Part shown: positions 7,901 to 17,501 of the stretch, piece by piece
Layout: every line of letters starts with the position of its first letter
Position numbering within the stretch: position 1 is the stretch's first letter
DNA from: Altererythrobacter sp.
GTDB taxonomy: Bacteria > Pseudomonadota > Alphaproteobacteria > Sphingomonadales > Sphingomonadaceae
Direction: 5' to 3'
NCBI GenBank assembly: GCA_017308255.1
Contig: JAFKFN010000005.1
Coordinates: forward strand, 186,001-250,000
Length of the DNA stretch: 64,000 bases
Notes under the pieces: model-generated
Databases searched by the model: none
The model's input: the letters and a program-made list of their open reading frames with translations, nothing else
Told to the model about the DNA's origin: nothing
Translations under genes and position numbers: made by a program

Positions 7901-10900
7901 CCGTTCGGGAAAACTTCGGCCTGCACCACATAAGTGGCCGGCAGGGTGTTCCAGTTGTTGCCCGCGACCAGCACCGTCCCCGCCGGAATGACGCGGACTC
8001 CGTACTGACTGTACCAGACCCCGTTCGAATCCTGGAGATAGATGCCGTCGGGAACAGTCCAGTTCCCTGCGACGGTATAAGGGAACGGCATCACCGAGGA
8101 GAGCGGCACACTGCGTCCCAGCATCTGGCCCACCGCGACATGCGGGATGATCTCGACTTCCGGCAGCTTCGCCTGAAGGCCGAAGACGATGTCGCCGCCT
8201 GCCGAGATGCCGTAGCTGAACGACTGGCCCGCTTCGAGGTCCGCATCGAGCGCGGCCGAGGCGAACCCGTCGGAGATGCTCGCCTGGATGTCGAGGTCGT
8301 CGCCCGCCTCGGTGCCGAGATAACCGGGGCCGTTCACGCCCGAAAGATCGATGTCGTCGACGATGGCGAGATCGCCCGCCGAGCGCAGGATGATGCCCGC
8401 GCCCTTGCTCCAGCCCGAAGGCGCGGAGGCGGCGGCGTACCAGGCGTTGGCCTCGTTCAGCACCGGCGCGATGAACGCCGAGTCCACGACATCGGTGGCA
8501 TAGACCTTGCTGCCGACGAGGATTTGCTCGCGCGCGCCGGTGACGGTGCCCGCCAGCGTGGCGTCGGCGCCGGTCGCGGTGCGCCTGGCGCGCACGGTGA
8601 CGCGCCCGCCGCCGTCGCGGCCGCCGGAAAGGTCGATGCTCGACCCCGAAGCCAGCGCCACCCGGCCTTCGTCGGCCGCCAGCACCACCGTGCCCGAAGC
8701 CGGCTGATAGTCGTCCGCGTCCACCGAGGCGGCGGCCGCCTCGATCCGGCCGATGCCGTCGAGGAACACGTTGGCGCCCGTGAGCTTGACCACGCCACCG
8801 TTGGCGTTCGCCGCGTCGCCATTGGCGGCGATCGTGCCAGCGATGCGCACGTCGCCGCCGCGCGAATCGAGGATCACCTCGTGCGCGGCGATCGTCTCGC
8901 CGGCCGCCAGCGCGATATCCTGAGCGAGCCGGATTTCGCGCCGTGCATTGAAGGTTCCCGCGTTGAGCAGGATGTTGAGCGCGCCGAAATCGGTGCTGCC
9001 CGCGTCGAGCGCGAACTCGCCGCCGCGCCAGCCTTCGCTCGCCGTGGCCAGCAGCACGCCCGCCAGCGCGACCGCTCCGCCGGCGGTCACGTCGACCACG
9101 CCGGCGTTGCCGCCGCGCGCATGGGCCGAAACGTCGATCACCGACGCGGCGTCGCTGGTCACGTCGCCGGCGGCAGCGAGCTGCACGACGCCGCCGTTGG
9201 TGTAGCGCACGACATCGATATAGTCCTGCGCCAGCCCGGAAACCGTGAGGCGGGCATTGGCGCCGAGTTCGAGGTCGCTCTCGGTGGCCTCGAGCACGAT
9301 GGTCCCCGACGGGGTGGTGACAACGGTGTCGAGCAGCAGGCTCGCGCCCGCGAGACCGATCCGCGCGCCGGTGCCGATCGTTCCTTCACCCGCCACTTCG
9401 CCCTGGCGCAAGGCCAGCGCGCCGGCCGCGCGCACGCCGCTCCGGGCCGCGTCGGCCGCGGTGATCCGGCCGACCGCGAGATCGCCGGCGCCGGCCAGGG
9501 CCAGCTCGCCCTCGCCGGTCAGATGCAGCTCGCCGATGCGGCCCGCCACGTCGCGATAGCCATCGACGGCGATCGTGCCGTCGCCGAGCACCAGCCGGTC
9601 GACGTCGAGCCTGAGCGTGCCGGTGCCGGCCACCGCCTCGCCCGCGCCGCCGCTGTTCTGGAGCGTGAGCGTGCCCGCGGTCAGCGTCAGCCCGCCGTCG
9701 CCGGCGATTCTGCCGGTCAGGAGCGGCGTGTCGAGCGTGATCGCGCCGAGCGTCGCCGCGCCCGACCCGTCGCGGCCGCCGAGCGCGAAATCGCCCCACA
9801 CGACGATGCGCTGGTTCGCGCGCAACAGCAGGTCGGACGCGCCCGCAAGCCGCTCGAGCGTGTCGAGCGCCAGCACCGTGCCAGTGACGTCCGCTGGCGT
9901 GTCGCCGATGTTGAGCGTGTTGGAGGCCAGGTCGAGCGCGCCGACGTCGAGCAGCGCGTCGGCCGGCAGCTCGAACCCGGCCGAGGCGTCGAGCGAGAGC
10001 GCGCCCGGCGAGACCAGCGCGCTACCCGCGCCGAGCGCCAGCGAGCCCGTCGCGCCGTTGTCGCCGGTGCGGACGAGCCCGACTCGGTCGCCCGACGAGA
10101 GGCGCAGCAGCGCGCCGTTGCCGGTCGTCAGCAAGTCGGCGTTGTTGGTGGTGCCGCTCCCCGTCGCGGTCAGTCTCGCGCCGGCGCCGACGGTGATGCT
10201 GTCGGTCGCCGCCAGCAGGATCTCGAGCCCGCTGTAGCTGACGCCCTCGCCGACCAGCACGTTGGTGGCGGTGGTGGTGACCGCGACGCCCGCGACCGGA
10301 GCCGCCGGTTCGCTGTAGCCGCCGCCCGCGACGCGCGTGGTGATCGGCCGCGTGCCGCCGAGCAGCAGGCTGCCGGCGCCGGCGAAGCTCTGCACCGCCG
10401 CGGCGTCGACCGCCAGATAACCCTCGGGCGCGGCCTGGCCGCTGCCGAGCAGCGCGATGCCGCCGGCGGTGTTGCCGATGTCGACGTCGCCCGCCAGCGC
10501 GCCCGCCGAAGCGCCCGCGAGCCGCGCCTCGCCATCGAGGTTCAGCGCCTCGGTCGCGTTGACGACGAGGCGGCCGGCGTCGGCCGGGGTGCGTACCGCG
10601 TAGCCGGTCTCGGCGTTGGTGGCGGCGCGCACCTGGGTGAAGCTGTAGGGAGTGATCGCGCTGTACTTGGTCCAGGCTTCGCCCGGCGAGACCTGCCAGC
10701 TCGTCCAGCCCTGGTCGGGCCGGATCGCGGTGCCGGCGACCGCGCGGTAGCCGCTCGCCAGGTACGAGCCGTCGTCGAGCGCCACCGCGGCATTCGCGCC
10801 GGTGGTCACGCCCGAACCCGCCGGCTTCACCAGCAATCCGCCCTCGAGCAGCGCATAGGCCGCCGGCAGCAGCGTGTAGTAGCCCGCGGCGAGACCTGGC

Positions 10901-13900
10901 ACCCCTTGCAGGTACACCTGGTCGCCGACGCGCAGCCGCAAGTCGGACGTGCCGGTCTGGAATCCGCGCCCGGTGTTGCCGCCGGGCGAGCTGTATTGCC
11001 AGCCCGCCTGGTCGAACAGCGGGAAGGCGTTGATCGGCGCCGGCGTCGGGCCGTCGTAACCCGGCAGGATGGCGAAGCCCGCGTCCTCGCCCGGGGCGAG
11101 GACGTTGACGCGCCCGGTGGTGCCCGAACCGAACGAATAGCCGAGCAGGTCGCCGCCGCCCGACAGGTCGACCACAGCGCCGTCCTGCAGGTCGACCGTG
11201 CCGGCCGACAGCCTGACCGCCTTCGAGGGCGCCCAGTCCTCGCGGATGTAGCCGGTGAACTTGAGCTGGCTGTTAAGCAGACCGTAGAGCGCCTCGGTTC
11301 CTTCGAGCGAGACCGAGGTGAGGCTGCCCGGCTTGAGCGTCAGCTTGCCGGAAACGAGGTTGCCTTCGGCGTCGGTGCTGTTCACCGCGTCGAGCACGAT
11401 CGTGCCGAGCGGCGCGCGCAACACGCCCGCCTGGACGATCTCCGGCGCCCGCAGCGTCAGCTTGCCGCCCCAGGTGAGCGGCACCGCGGCCTCGGCGCCG
11501 TTGCTTTCGACCGCGATCGACATCGGCGAGCTGACCAGATAGCCGGTCCAGTTCTCGTCCGGGTCGAACATCGCCCAGTCCTCGGTGCTGATGTTGCCGT
11601 AGCCGGTGCCCGGGGCGATGTAAGTCTGCGCCGCGACGAAGCGCAGCGCGCCGGCCGTGCGGAAACCGCCGGTGGTGGAGATGCGGTCGCCGATCAGGCG
11701 GATGTCGCCCGCGGACACGAGATCGAGGCTGGCGAAGCCGGTGTCTCCCGCGCCGAACGCCAGCGTGCCGACGAGGTCGATCAGGCCACCCTCGACCGTC
11801 AGGCTGTTGTGCGTGGCGATGGCCCCGGAAGTGGGTACCGTCGCGCCCATCTGACCGAGCAGGCGCACATAGCCCGATTGCAGCCGCACGTGGCTTTCGG
11901 CGAACGCCTCGCCTTCGGCCGGCACAATCGCCTGCGCGTCGAACGTGGCGGCGTTGAGCAGCAGCGACCGGTTCGTCGCCAGCGTGACGTCGCCGGCGAA
12001 GGTGATGCGCGATTGCGCGTTGGGCGCGAGGCTACCGATGAACAGCGCATCGGCGTCCGCTTCGGTGAGGCGCGCGGCCGACAGCGTCACCGGGCCCGTC
12101 GGCACCGCGCTGTCCACCGCCACCGGATCGAGGCCGGTGATCGCGTCGCGGATGAGGAAGGCGGTATTCTGCCCGCCGGTGAGGCTCAAGGTGCCGCCCA
12201 CGCCCGTCTCGCCGCCCCGCGCCAGCCGCAGCTCGCCGGCGACCAGCCCTTCGGTGATGTTGAAGACGATCGAGCCGGCCGCGCCGTCGATCGGCGTGGC
12301 GGCCAGCGCCGTGGCGACGCGGCCGAAACCACCGCCGTTCGCGCTCCCCCTCGGCAGGTCGGCCGTCCCGGCGACGCCTGACACGTCGAGCACCGCGCCT
12401 TCGCCGACCAGTACGCGCTGGGCGCCCGAACTGCCGCTTTCGAGAACGTCGCCGATCTGGATGACGCCGCCGGAAACGACGCTGTGCACGGGCAGGCCGT
12501 TCTGATAGCCGGCAATCGCCTGGTAGCCCCTGGCGATCAGGCGGGCGTTGTCACCGATCTTGATGTTACCGGCTGCTCCGTAGGGCAGATCGGCCCCGAC
12601 GCTGATTTCGCCGCCCAAGGCCTCGATCGTGCCGTCGGTGAAGACGTTCGTGCCGCTGAGCAGCACCCGCGATCCCGGGTTGAGGCGGATGGTCGTGCCT
12701 TCCTCCACGACGACGGCGCCCCGGGCCGTGGCCTGGACGCCGGGCGCCCATTGCGAGCGCCTGGCCAGCGTGCCGAAGCTCCCCGCCTCAGTGCCGAGCA
12801 CGAGGTCGGTCGCCTGCCGCTGCCATTCGGGCAAGTCGGCCGAGTTGACCAGCGTGACGGGTGATCCGGCGACGACGGCGAGGTCGAGCAGGCTGGCCCC
12901 GCTCGCCACGTCGCGGATCGTGCCCGCGATCTGCAGCGTGTCATAGGTGGGCGCGATCGTCGTGCCCGCCTGGATCGTCAGCCCGTTGCCGCCGACGAGA
13001 GCGAAGCTGGCGAAGCCGTCCCGCGTGAACCAGTCCGGCGTGATGAGCTTGGGCGGGGCGACATTGATCGCCGTGGCGAGCGCCGTGCCCTCCGGGATGA
13101 CCGTTCCGGCCGCGAGCGTGAAGTCCGAGCCGAGCGTCGAACCCGCCGGGACGTTGATCGTCACATCGGAATTGTTGGCGAAGCCGTCCGGGAACACGCT
13201 GGCCGGCAGCGCGGCGCTCTGCTGCAGCGACCCGGTCATATAGGTGATGGTGTCGCCCGCCGGAACCGTCTGCCCGCCGCTGTATCCGCCCGAATAGGTC
13301 GAGACATACAGACCGAGCGGAACCGTCCAGGCCGCGGTCGTCGTGACATAAGGGAAACCGTAGAGATACGAGCCGGCCGACAGCTCGACTCCCGGCGGGA
13401 TCTGGCGCGTCCTGTAGCTCACGTCGAGTGGAATCGGCTCGCCCGCCGGGATGAGCAGCCCCGTCGACAGCAGCAGGTCCTTCGGCGCCGCCGTGCCCGC
13501 TTCCAGCACCCCGTCGGCGATCGCCGCGAGGCCGCCGAGGCTCTCGCCGACGATCGTCTCCCACGGCGTGTAGACCGCCAGCGAGCCGCCCTTGCCCGGG
13601 GCATGGGCGCGGATTTCGCCGTCGGTCGACAGCTCGGCGTCGTAGCGGACGCCGAGCGTCGCGGTCGTGTCCACGTCGAGCGTGAGCGAGCCGCCGTCGC
13701 CCAGCGTCAGCGTCTTGCCGTCCCGGGCCAGGCTCGCGCCGCCGCTGACATCCACCAGCGAGCCTTCGGCGAGATTGATGCGATAGCTCGACAGCCACAC
13801 GTCGCCGCCGTCGACTACGGCATTCGTCGGCGCCTCGCCGTTCAGCGCTTCGAGCCAGTTGTTGGTCCAGCGGCCGGCGACGTCGATCACGCCCGTCTCG

Positions 13901-16746
13901 CCGAGGTTGAGCGCGGGGCGCAGGGCGTCGGGGATGACGTCGAGCGTCAGGCCCGTTCCGCCGATATTGGGCAGCACCGTGGCTTCCAGCGTCACGCTGC
14001 CGCCGGGGGTGACGATGTGGCCGTCGATCCGCGCCTGCGTGCCGACGAAATTGAAGCTGCCGTAGGCGCCGAGATCGACCGTCACGCCCTCGCCGATGGT
14101 CAGCGCGCCGCCGGGCGAGGCCTTGGGCGCATTGTCCTTCAGCACCCACTGGCCGTCGACCTGGGTGTAGAGATTCGTCGCGCTGTTGCCGCCATAGAGG
14201 TTGACGGTGCCGAAGGTCTCGCCGTCGAACCACGTCGTCGGCAGCAGGTGCTCGCCGACCGTCACGCCCTCGACCAGCGAGGCATGGCCGTTCTCCGCGT
14301 CGAACAGCTTGCTGTCGGCGGTGAAGTCCGCGCCGAGCCGAGCGCCGACGTCGGCGATGGTCACGTCGCCGCCGTTGATGGCCAGGCTGTAACCGTTGCT
14401 CCAGATCTCGCCGAGCTGCAGCGCGCCGAGCGCCGGCCGCTCGCGCCAGATCGTCGCCAGGTCGGTGACGCCGGCGCCGGTCGGCGCCCCGGTCTGGTAG
14501 TCGCCGACCAGTACCTCGGCGCGCACCTCGCCGTCGAAGATGCGCGCGAGGTCGCGGAAGCTCATCCCGCCGCTGCTGCCGACCGCCGTGGTGCTGCCCG
14601 CGAAGATGGTCAGGCCGCCGGCCGAATGGCCCTCGACGTAGCCCTTCTGCCAGCTGCCCTGGGAAACGCGGGCGAACGGATTGCGGAACGTCTCCGTCAC
14701 TTGCCAGCGCGCGTGGTTGACGACATGGTCGCCCTCGATACCGACGTAGTCCACGCCCTTCTCGGCGAACTCGATCGGCACCGGACGGCCATAGGCGTCG
14801 ATCAGCTTGGTGCGCTTGACCGAGCCGTCCTGGTAGAACACGCTGCCGCCCGACAGGTCGATCGTGGAGCCCTCGCGGGTGATGATCTCCGCGCCCGAGA
14901 GAGTGATCGAGCCACCCGTGGTCATGAACTGGTCGACATCGCGGGCGATCAGGTCGTACCAGCCCGAAAGATCGGCGACACCCGTACCGTCGGTCAGCTT
15001 CTCGCCGAGCCGGCCGTCGAACCAGACCGTCTCGCCGCGCAGCACGCCGTCGCGGATCACCGGGTTGTCGGCCAGCTCGTTGGCGCGGAACTCGGCCTTG
15101 ATGCTGTTCTGCTCCATCGCGATCTCGACGGCGTTGAGCCCGGAGACGTCGATGGTCGCGCCGCTCGCGAGATAGAGGCGGTCGTCCGCGAACAGCCGCA
15201 GGTTGGCGCCCGGCGCCCACAGCGCCGATCCCGTGTCGAAAAGGATGTCGCCGCCGTAGATTTCCACGTCGGACGGGCGGAACGTCGCGCCGACCGCCGT
15301 CTGCCCGCTGTCATCGGGCAGCGCGAGGATCTGGCTGCCCTTGCCGAGCGTCACGCTGCCTTTCCACGCATAAGTCGGGTTAGCCGGGTCGTTGCGCACA
15401 TCGGTGAAATAGCCGACCCCGGTCAGCGTGCTGGCGCTCAGGATCACCGACCCGGCCTTGTCGACCCCGGTCGTGACCTGCAGCAGCCCGTTGTTGATGA
15501 CAGCCGCGCCGGACAACCCGATGTTGCCGCGCGTCGCCTCGATCAGGCCGTCGTTCCGCGTCCGCCCGCCTTCCTGCGTGGCGGCAATGTAGCCGGGAAC
15601 CTTAAACACCTCGTTGAGGTCCATGACATAAGGCGAGCAGTCGACCGCGCAGTCGATGCGCGTGGTGCCGTCGACCAGCGTGACCATCCGGCCAGACGCC
15701 AGCAAAACCTGGCCGTTCGGGCTGACGATCGAGCCGCTGTTGTCGACATTGCGCCCGGTCAGCAGCACCATGCCGCTGTCCGCCGTCTCGATCCGCGCGC
15801 CGGCCTGCACGGTCACGCCGGGAGCCGTCGATGCCGCGGCGTTCTCGCGCTCGGCGATCAGCTCGTCCGGGGTCGGCCCGGTCCGGACCTGATCCCAGAA
15901 GCTCGGCTGGCCGCGGTATTGGCCATAGCCATCCTGCTGCGCGGCGCCGAACAGGCCGTCGAGGAACCGCTGGTCGCGCGCCTCGTCCTTCAGTTCCTCC
16001 CAGCGCTCGTCGGAGACCGGCAGGTCGTTCTCCGCCGGCCGGTAGGTTTCGATGAGGCCGGCATGGATTTCCAAGGAGGATGCAACGAGGTTTCGGACGT
16101 TGACTTGGCTCGCACCGCCGAAGATCACGCCGTTGGGGTTGATGATGTAGACCGAGCCGTCGGCCTTGATCGAGCCGAGGATCTGGGTCGGATCGGCCGA
16201 GGGGCTGTTGACGCGGTTGAGGGCGATCCAGTTGGCGTTGCCTTGCTGGTTAAAGACGAGGTCGGTTTCCCGGCCCACGTTGAACGTCTCCCAGGTCAGG
16301 ATCGCCTTCTCCTGCGTCTGGTCGACGGTGACGTTGGTGCGGCCGTTCTCGCCCTGCGATTGCGTCGGACCATTAGCCCCGACCCAGAGACTGGGGTCGA
16401 TGGTGATGCCGGCCGCAGGCTGAAGGCCGCCCGCGCCAAGTCCGTTGGGGATACTGCTCTCGGCGAGCAGGGCGGCCTGCCGCGCGGCGTTCTGCGCGGC
16501 ATCCATCTGCGCGCGAACACGCGAGGCGGCTTCGAACGAAGCGCGGGTGCGCTGCGCGGCGGCCTCAGCCTGCGCGTTGCGGGTCGCGGCGCTCTGTGCC
16601 GCCTGGGCGGCGGCGACCGAGCCATCGACCGGACGGCGCTCGCCCATGTTTTGAGCCTGGGCCGAGCCCGCGCCGATGACCGTGAGGGCGGCGAGCGATG
16701 CACCGATGAGCAGGTGATTGCGACGGAAACGAGTGGTGGCGGTCAT
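4996..16746 (-). CDS. Giant filamentous-haemagglutinin-family exoprotein (TpsA) with DUF3739 C-terminus
   Basis: A 3916-residue secreted protein. Residues 1-31 are a signal peptide ending AQA. Residues about 42-96 are an Ala/Gln/Arg-rich helical segment, unusual at this place. Residues about 113-225 are the TPS secretion domain: ILTWETFNVGRETDLVFNQ, then WIALNRV, then the hallmark NPNGVIFGG (203-211). A polar insert follows (about 235-310), then some 3000 residues of Gly/Ala/Asp-rich beta-helix repeats with almost no Cys. The last 350-500 residues (VVHTYEQELDAFLHERGF; GGDLLMWTSYGDI; NVRFVGFGE at the end) match the DUF3739 C-terminus of large haemagglutinin-like proteins. The C-terminus has no autotransporter barrel, so the TpsB at 22642-24255 is the expected exporter. 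Function is probably adhesion or contact; specificity unknown. Confidence 0.93.
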   Translation of the reverse strand: MTATTRFRRNHLLIGASLAALTVIGAGSAQAQNMGERRPVDGSVAAAQAAQSAATRNAQAEAAAQRTRASFEAASRVRAQMDAAQNAARQAALLAESSIPNGLGAGGLQPAAGITIDPSLWVGANGPTQSQGENGRTNVTVDQTQEKAILTWETFNVGRETDLVFNQQGNANWIALNRVNSPSADPTQILGSIKADGSVYIINPNGVIFGGASQVNVRNLVASSLEIHAGLIETYRPAENDLPVSDERWEELKDEARDQRFLDGLFGAAQQDGYGQYRGQPSFWDQVRTGPTPDELIAERENAAASTAPGVTVQAGARIETADSGMVLLTGRNVDNSGSIVSPNGQVLLASGRMVTLVDGTTRIDCAVDCSPYVMDLNEVFKVPGYIAATQEGGRTRNDGLIEATRGNIGLSGAAVINNGLLQVTTGVDKAGSVILSASTLTGVGYFTDVRNDPANPTYAWKGSVTLGKGSQILALPDDSGQTAVGATFRPSDVEIYGGDILFDTGSALWAPGANLRLFADDRLYLASGATIDVSGLNAVEIAMEQNSIKAEFRANELADNPVIRDGVLRGETVWFDGRLGEKLTDGTGVADLSGWYDLIARDVDQFMTTGGSITLSGAEIITREGSTIDLSGGSVFYQDGSVKRTKLIDAYGRPVPIEFAEKGVDYVGIEGDHVVNHARWQVTETFRNPFARVSQGSWQKGYVEGHSAGGLTIFAGSTTAVGSSGGMSFRDLARIFDGEVRAEVLVGDYQTGAPTGAGVTDLATIWRERPALGALQLGEIWSNGYSLAINGGDVTIADVGARLGADFTADSKLFDAENGHASLVEGVTVGEHLLPTTWFDGETFGTVNLYGGNSATNLYTQVDGQWVLKDNAPKASPGGALTIGEGVTVDLGAYGSFNFVGTQARIDGHIVTPGGSVTLEATVLPNIGGTGLTLDVIPDALRPALNLGETGVIDVAGRWTNNWLEALNGEAPTNAVVDGGDVWLSSYRINLAEGSLVDVSGGASLARDGKTLTLGDGGSLTLDVDTTATLGVRYDAELSTDGEIRAHAPGKGGSLAVYTPWETIVGESLGGLAAIADGVLEAGTAAPKDLLLSTGLLIPAGEPIPLDVSYRTRQIPPGVELSAGSYLYGFPYVTTTAAWTVPLGLYVSTYSGGYSGGQTVPAGDTITYMTGSLQQSAALPASVFPDGFANNSDVTINVPAGSTLGSDFTLAAGTVIPEGTALATAINVAPPKLITPDWFTRDGFASFALVGGNGLTIQAGTTIAPTYDTLQIAGTIRDVASGASLLDLAVVAGSPVTLVNSADLPEWQRQATDLVLGTEAGSFGTLARRSQWAPGVQATARGAVVVEEGTTIRLNPGSRVLLSGTNVFTDGTIEALGGEISVGADLPYGAAGNIKIGDNARLIARGYQAIAGYQNGLPVHSVVSGGVIQIGDVLESGSSGAQRVLVGEGAVLDVSGVAGTADLPRGSANGGGFGRVATALAATPIDGAAGSIVFNITEGLVAGELRLARGGETGVGGTLSLTGGQNTAFLIRDAITGLDPVAVDSAVPTGPVTLSAARLTEADADALFIGSLAPNAQSRITFAGDVTLATNRSLLLNAATFDAQAIVPAEGEAFAESHVRLQSGYVRLLGQMGATVPTSGAIATHNSLTVEGGLIDLVGTLAFGAGDTGFASLDLVSAGDIRLIGDRISTTGGFRTAGALRFVAAQTYIAPGTGYGNISTEDWAMFDPDENWTGYLVSSPMSIAVESNGAEAAVPLTWGGKLTLRAPEIVQAGVLRAPLGTIVLDAVNSTDAEGNLVSGKLTLKPGSLTSVSLEGTEALYGLLNSQLKFTGYIREDWAPSKAVRLSAGTVDLQDGAVVDLSGGGDLLGYSFGSGTTGRVNVLAPGEDAGFAILPGYDGPTPAPINAFPLFDQAGWQYSSPGGNTGRGFQTGTSDLRLRVGDQVYLQGVPGLAAGYYTLLPAAYALLEGGLLVKPAGSGVTTGANAAVALDDGSYLASGYRAVAGTAIRPDQGWTSWQVSPGEAWTKYSAITPYSFTQVRAATNAETGYAVRTPADAGRLVVNATEALNLDGEARLAGASAGALAGDVDIGNTAGGIALLGSGQAAPEGYLAVDAAAVQSFAGAGSLLLGGTRPITTRVAGGGYSEPAAPVAGVAVTTTATNVLVGEGVSYSGLEILLAATDSITVGAGARLTATGSGTTNNADLLTTGNGALLRLSSGDRVGLVRTGDNGATGSLALGAGSALVSPGALSLDASAGFELPADALLDVGALDLASNTLNIGDTPADVTGTVLALDTLERLAGASDLLLRANQRIVVWGDFALGGRDGSGAATLGAITLDTPLLTGRIAGDGGLTLTAGTLTLQNSGGAGEAVAGTGTLRLDVDRLVLGDGTIAVDGYRDVAGRIGELHLTGEGELALAGAGDLAVGRITAADAARSGVRAAGALALRQGEVAGEGTIGTGARIGLAGASLLLDTVVTTPSGTIVLEATESDLELGANARLTVSGLAQDYIDVVRYTNGGVVQLAAAGDVTSDAASVIDVSAHARGGNAGVVDVTAGGAVALAGVLLATASEGWRGGEFALDAGSTDFGALNILLNAGTFNARREIRLAQDIALAAGETIAAHEVILDSRGGDVRIAGTIAANGDAANANGGVVKLTGANVFLDGIGRIEAAAASVDADDYQPASGTVVLAADEGRVALASGSSIDLSGGRDGGGRVTVRARRTATGADATLAGTVTGAREQILVGSKVYATDVVDSAFIAPVLNEANAWYAAASAPSGWSKGAGIILRSAGDLAIVDDIDLSGVNGPGYLGTEAGDDLDIQASISDGFASAALDADLEAGQSFSYGISAGGDIVFGLQAKLPEVEIIPHVAVGQMLGRSVPLSSVMPFPYTVAGNWTVPDGIYLQDSNGVWYSQYGVRVIPAGTVLVAGNNWNTLPATYVVQAEVFPNGISFPAEYAPAPYDRRVIRTGTGDIDIRTGGDISVGLEAAIYTAGRATPTAAGFDTSPYTDRKLVNTDRPIGDFPTQGGNITVAAGGDVQVWPVEQPASAWLFRYGDSAWNGEPGGATIRQQTNWSVVYKNFRSGFGALGGGNITARADGDLIDFAASLPTTGHLTTRVGQLARASDLVVRGGGDLFARALGDIGGGFYTLGRGTARLVAGGNIAGGAPRPVLNYAATQSSNWWQFDNRGLDALFGLMDAQVFLSAPGDVQIEGAYDLALVPQVCENISGLCTGIYGEGSAWIGLSERSRIDAVAAGGDLLFRANGIAAATISYLNDNADFYVQLQAPVNYNTNNPTVYQLLLSRMPAQVSLASVKGDVLIDPMPVGQYGWENSPVVTASPLGSFELLAGGSVSFVDLPQAGNGNWQIELEDIAPEYLRTALRPVTTMSQHSANIYTQISDQYANIGNNMYRGYQPVHAGSADPLRIYALDGDIGLVDSSVYVSLRLLSPRPIHLEAGGDIGYTQLSITHYDANDLSIVKAGGDIGLTSNGFINVYGPGTLWIEAGGDMASDRDATNIQSLGNGSAGAGSYLLNTKQQTNYALADVGADINLIAGTAQGADYAAFADLYLDPANLADPAFGLSHPSNAGKVVHTYEQELDAFLHERGFTEVTADNRRALFDGLPQQAREGFLQQVLLKELQQTGIDYNDPDGARFQQYTRGYAALNLLYPGTEDLGRNNPLGGNLVLNNSRVDSISGGSINIVAPYGRVSIGDPAATTINANAGIVTRRGGNLSVLANDTISLDQSRTFTLQGGDLLMWTSYGDITAGIGAKTNVTSLPLSYRLDKSGLLSVNVFGLQTGAGIGVLDAYEGRDPDRRPSRMDLLAFFGEVNAGDAGIRVVGDINIAALRVVNAANIEVSGEAVGIPQVPAVNVGALNAASSATSAIVNEAAQLAERSRPQPVRDIPAIVNVRFVGFGE

Positions 16747-16825
16747 CGGGCATACTCCGGATTATTATGAGCCGCGCCTTGGGCGGCAGGCTGACGGGGG
16801 CAGGCGACAGGATCGTGACGGCGCG

Positions 16826-17332
16826 TCATGGTCGGCGCCCCATCGGGTTGGTGGCGACAGGCGGCGAGACGGCGGGAGGCCGGATCGACACGCCAAAATT
16901 CTCGCGCAGGCGCAGGCGGGTGCCGGAGCGGCTGGCGACCCCGACCTCGAGGTCAGGCGAACCGGCCTGCGCGACCGTCAGGTCGCGCGCTGCCTCGGCG
17001 TCGCGCCGCGCGATGCGGGCCGCTTCGTTGAGCGCCTGCGTCGCGCATTCGAGATGCCCGGCGCGATGTCCGGCAATCTCGACCTGGACGCATGGAACGG
17101 CATCCGCCTTCGCGCCGCCGATGCGCGTTTGCGCCGGCGCGGGCGGGGCGTCCTGCGCCCGCGCCGCGCTGCCGGGCAGTCCGAGCATGGCAAGCACGGC
17201 CAGACCGGCCGCCAAAAGGTCGCGGGCGCGCGGTGGGAGTGGCCGCGCGCCCGCGCAGGCCAGTGGACCGGACAAGGGTCGGGCCGGCCGCCACGCAAGG
17301 GGTAAGCGCGGCGGCCGGAGTCCGGCGCTCAT
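16826..17332 (-). CDS. Small secreted protein of unknown function
   Basis: A protein of about 168 residues with a long basic leader and a clear signal-peptide core (LLAAGLAVLAMLGLPGSAARA, then QDAPP). The mature part has a conserved-looking block (VPCVQVEIAGHRAGHLECATQALNEAARIA) with two cysteines that could form a disulfide. It is encoded just upstream of the giant exoprotein. The start is uncertain: the ATG at 17332 lies in the loop of an 8-bp hairpin and has no good ribosome binding site. An internal TTG is an alternative. Confidence 0.6.
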   Translation of the reverse strand: MSAGLRPPRLPLAWRPARPLSGPLACAGARPLPPRARDLLAAGLAVLAMLGLPGSAARAQDAPPAPAQTRIGGAKADAVPCVQVEIAGHRAGHLECATQALNEAARIARRDAEAARDLTVAQAGSPDLEVGVASRSGTRLRLRENFGVSIRPPAVSPPVATNPMGRRP

Positions 17333-17340
17333 GCGCCGGA
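17321..17340 (-). promoter_or_regulatory. Hairpin enclosing a start codon
   Basis: TCCGGCGC and GCGCCGGA form a perfect 8-bp stem around the 4-nt loop TCAT, whose complement contains the ATG proposed for the secreted protein gene. If real, translation there would need upstream ribosome traffic to open the hairpin. Otherwise the hairpin belongs to the porin's 3' end and the true start lies downstream. Confidence 0.35.
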
Positions 17341-17501
17341 ACGGATGATCGGGAAGGGTCCATGGCGAGACGGCGATGCTCCGCGTGACCCGACTCCGCC
17401 CGTATGAGGGGACGGACGAAGCCGGGTCGAGCGACCGCTGCGCGTATGCGTGTCCACGCAGGTGGGCCGACAGGATGAGGAGTGTCGCCGTCGACATCGC
17501 A

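Noticed and set aside
5830..12381. Plus-strand open frame of 2183 codons antisense to the exoprotein gene
   Set aside because: His/Arg/Ala/Gly-rich composition without domains; a by-product of high-GC repetitive codons on the opposite strand. The minus-strand frame has signal peptide, TPS and DUF3739 features.
13603..16770. Plus-strand open frame of 1055 codons antisense to the exoprotein N-terminal part
   Set aside because: Same codon-mirroring artefact; no recognisable domain and it covers the exoprotein start.
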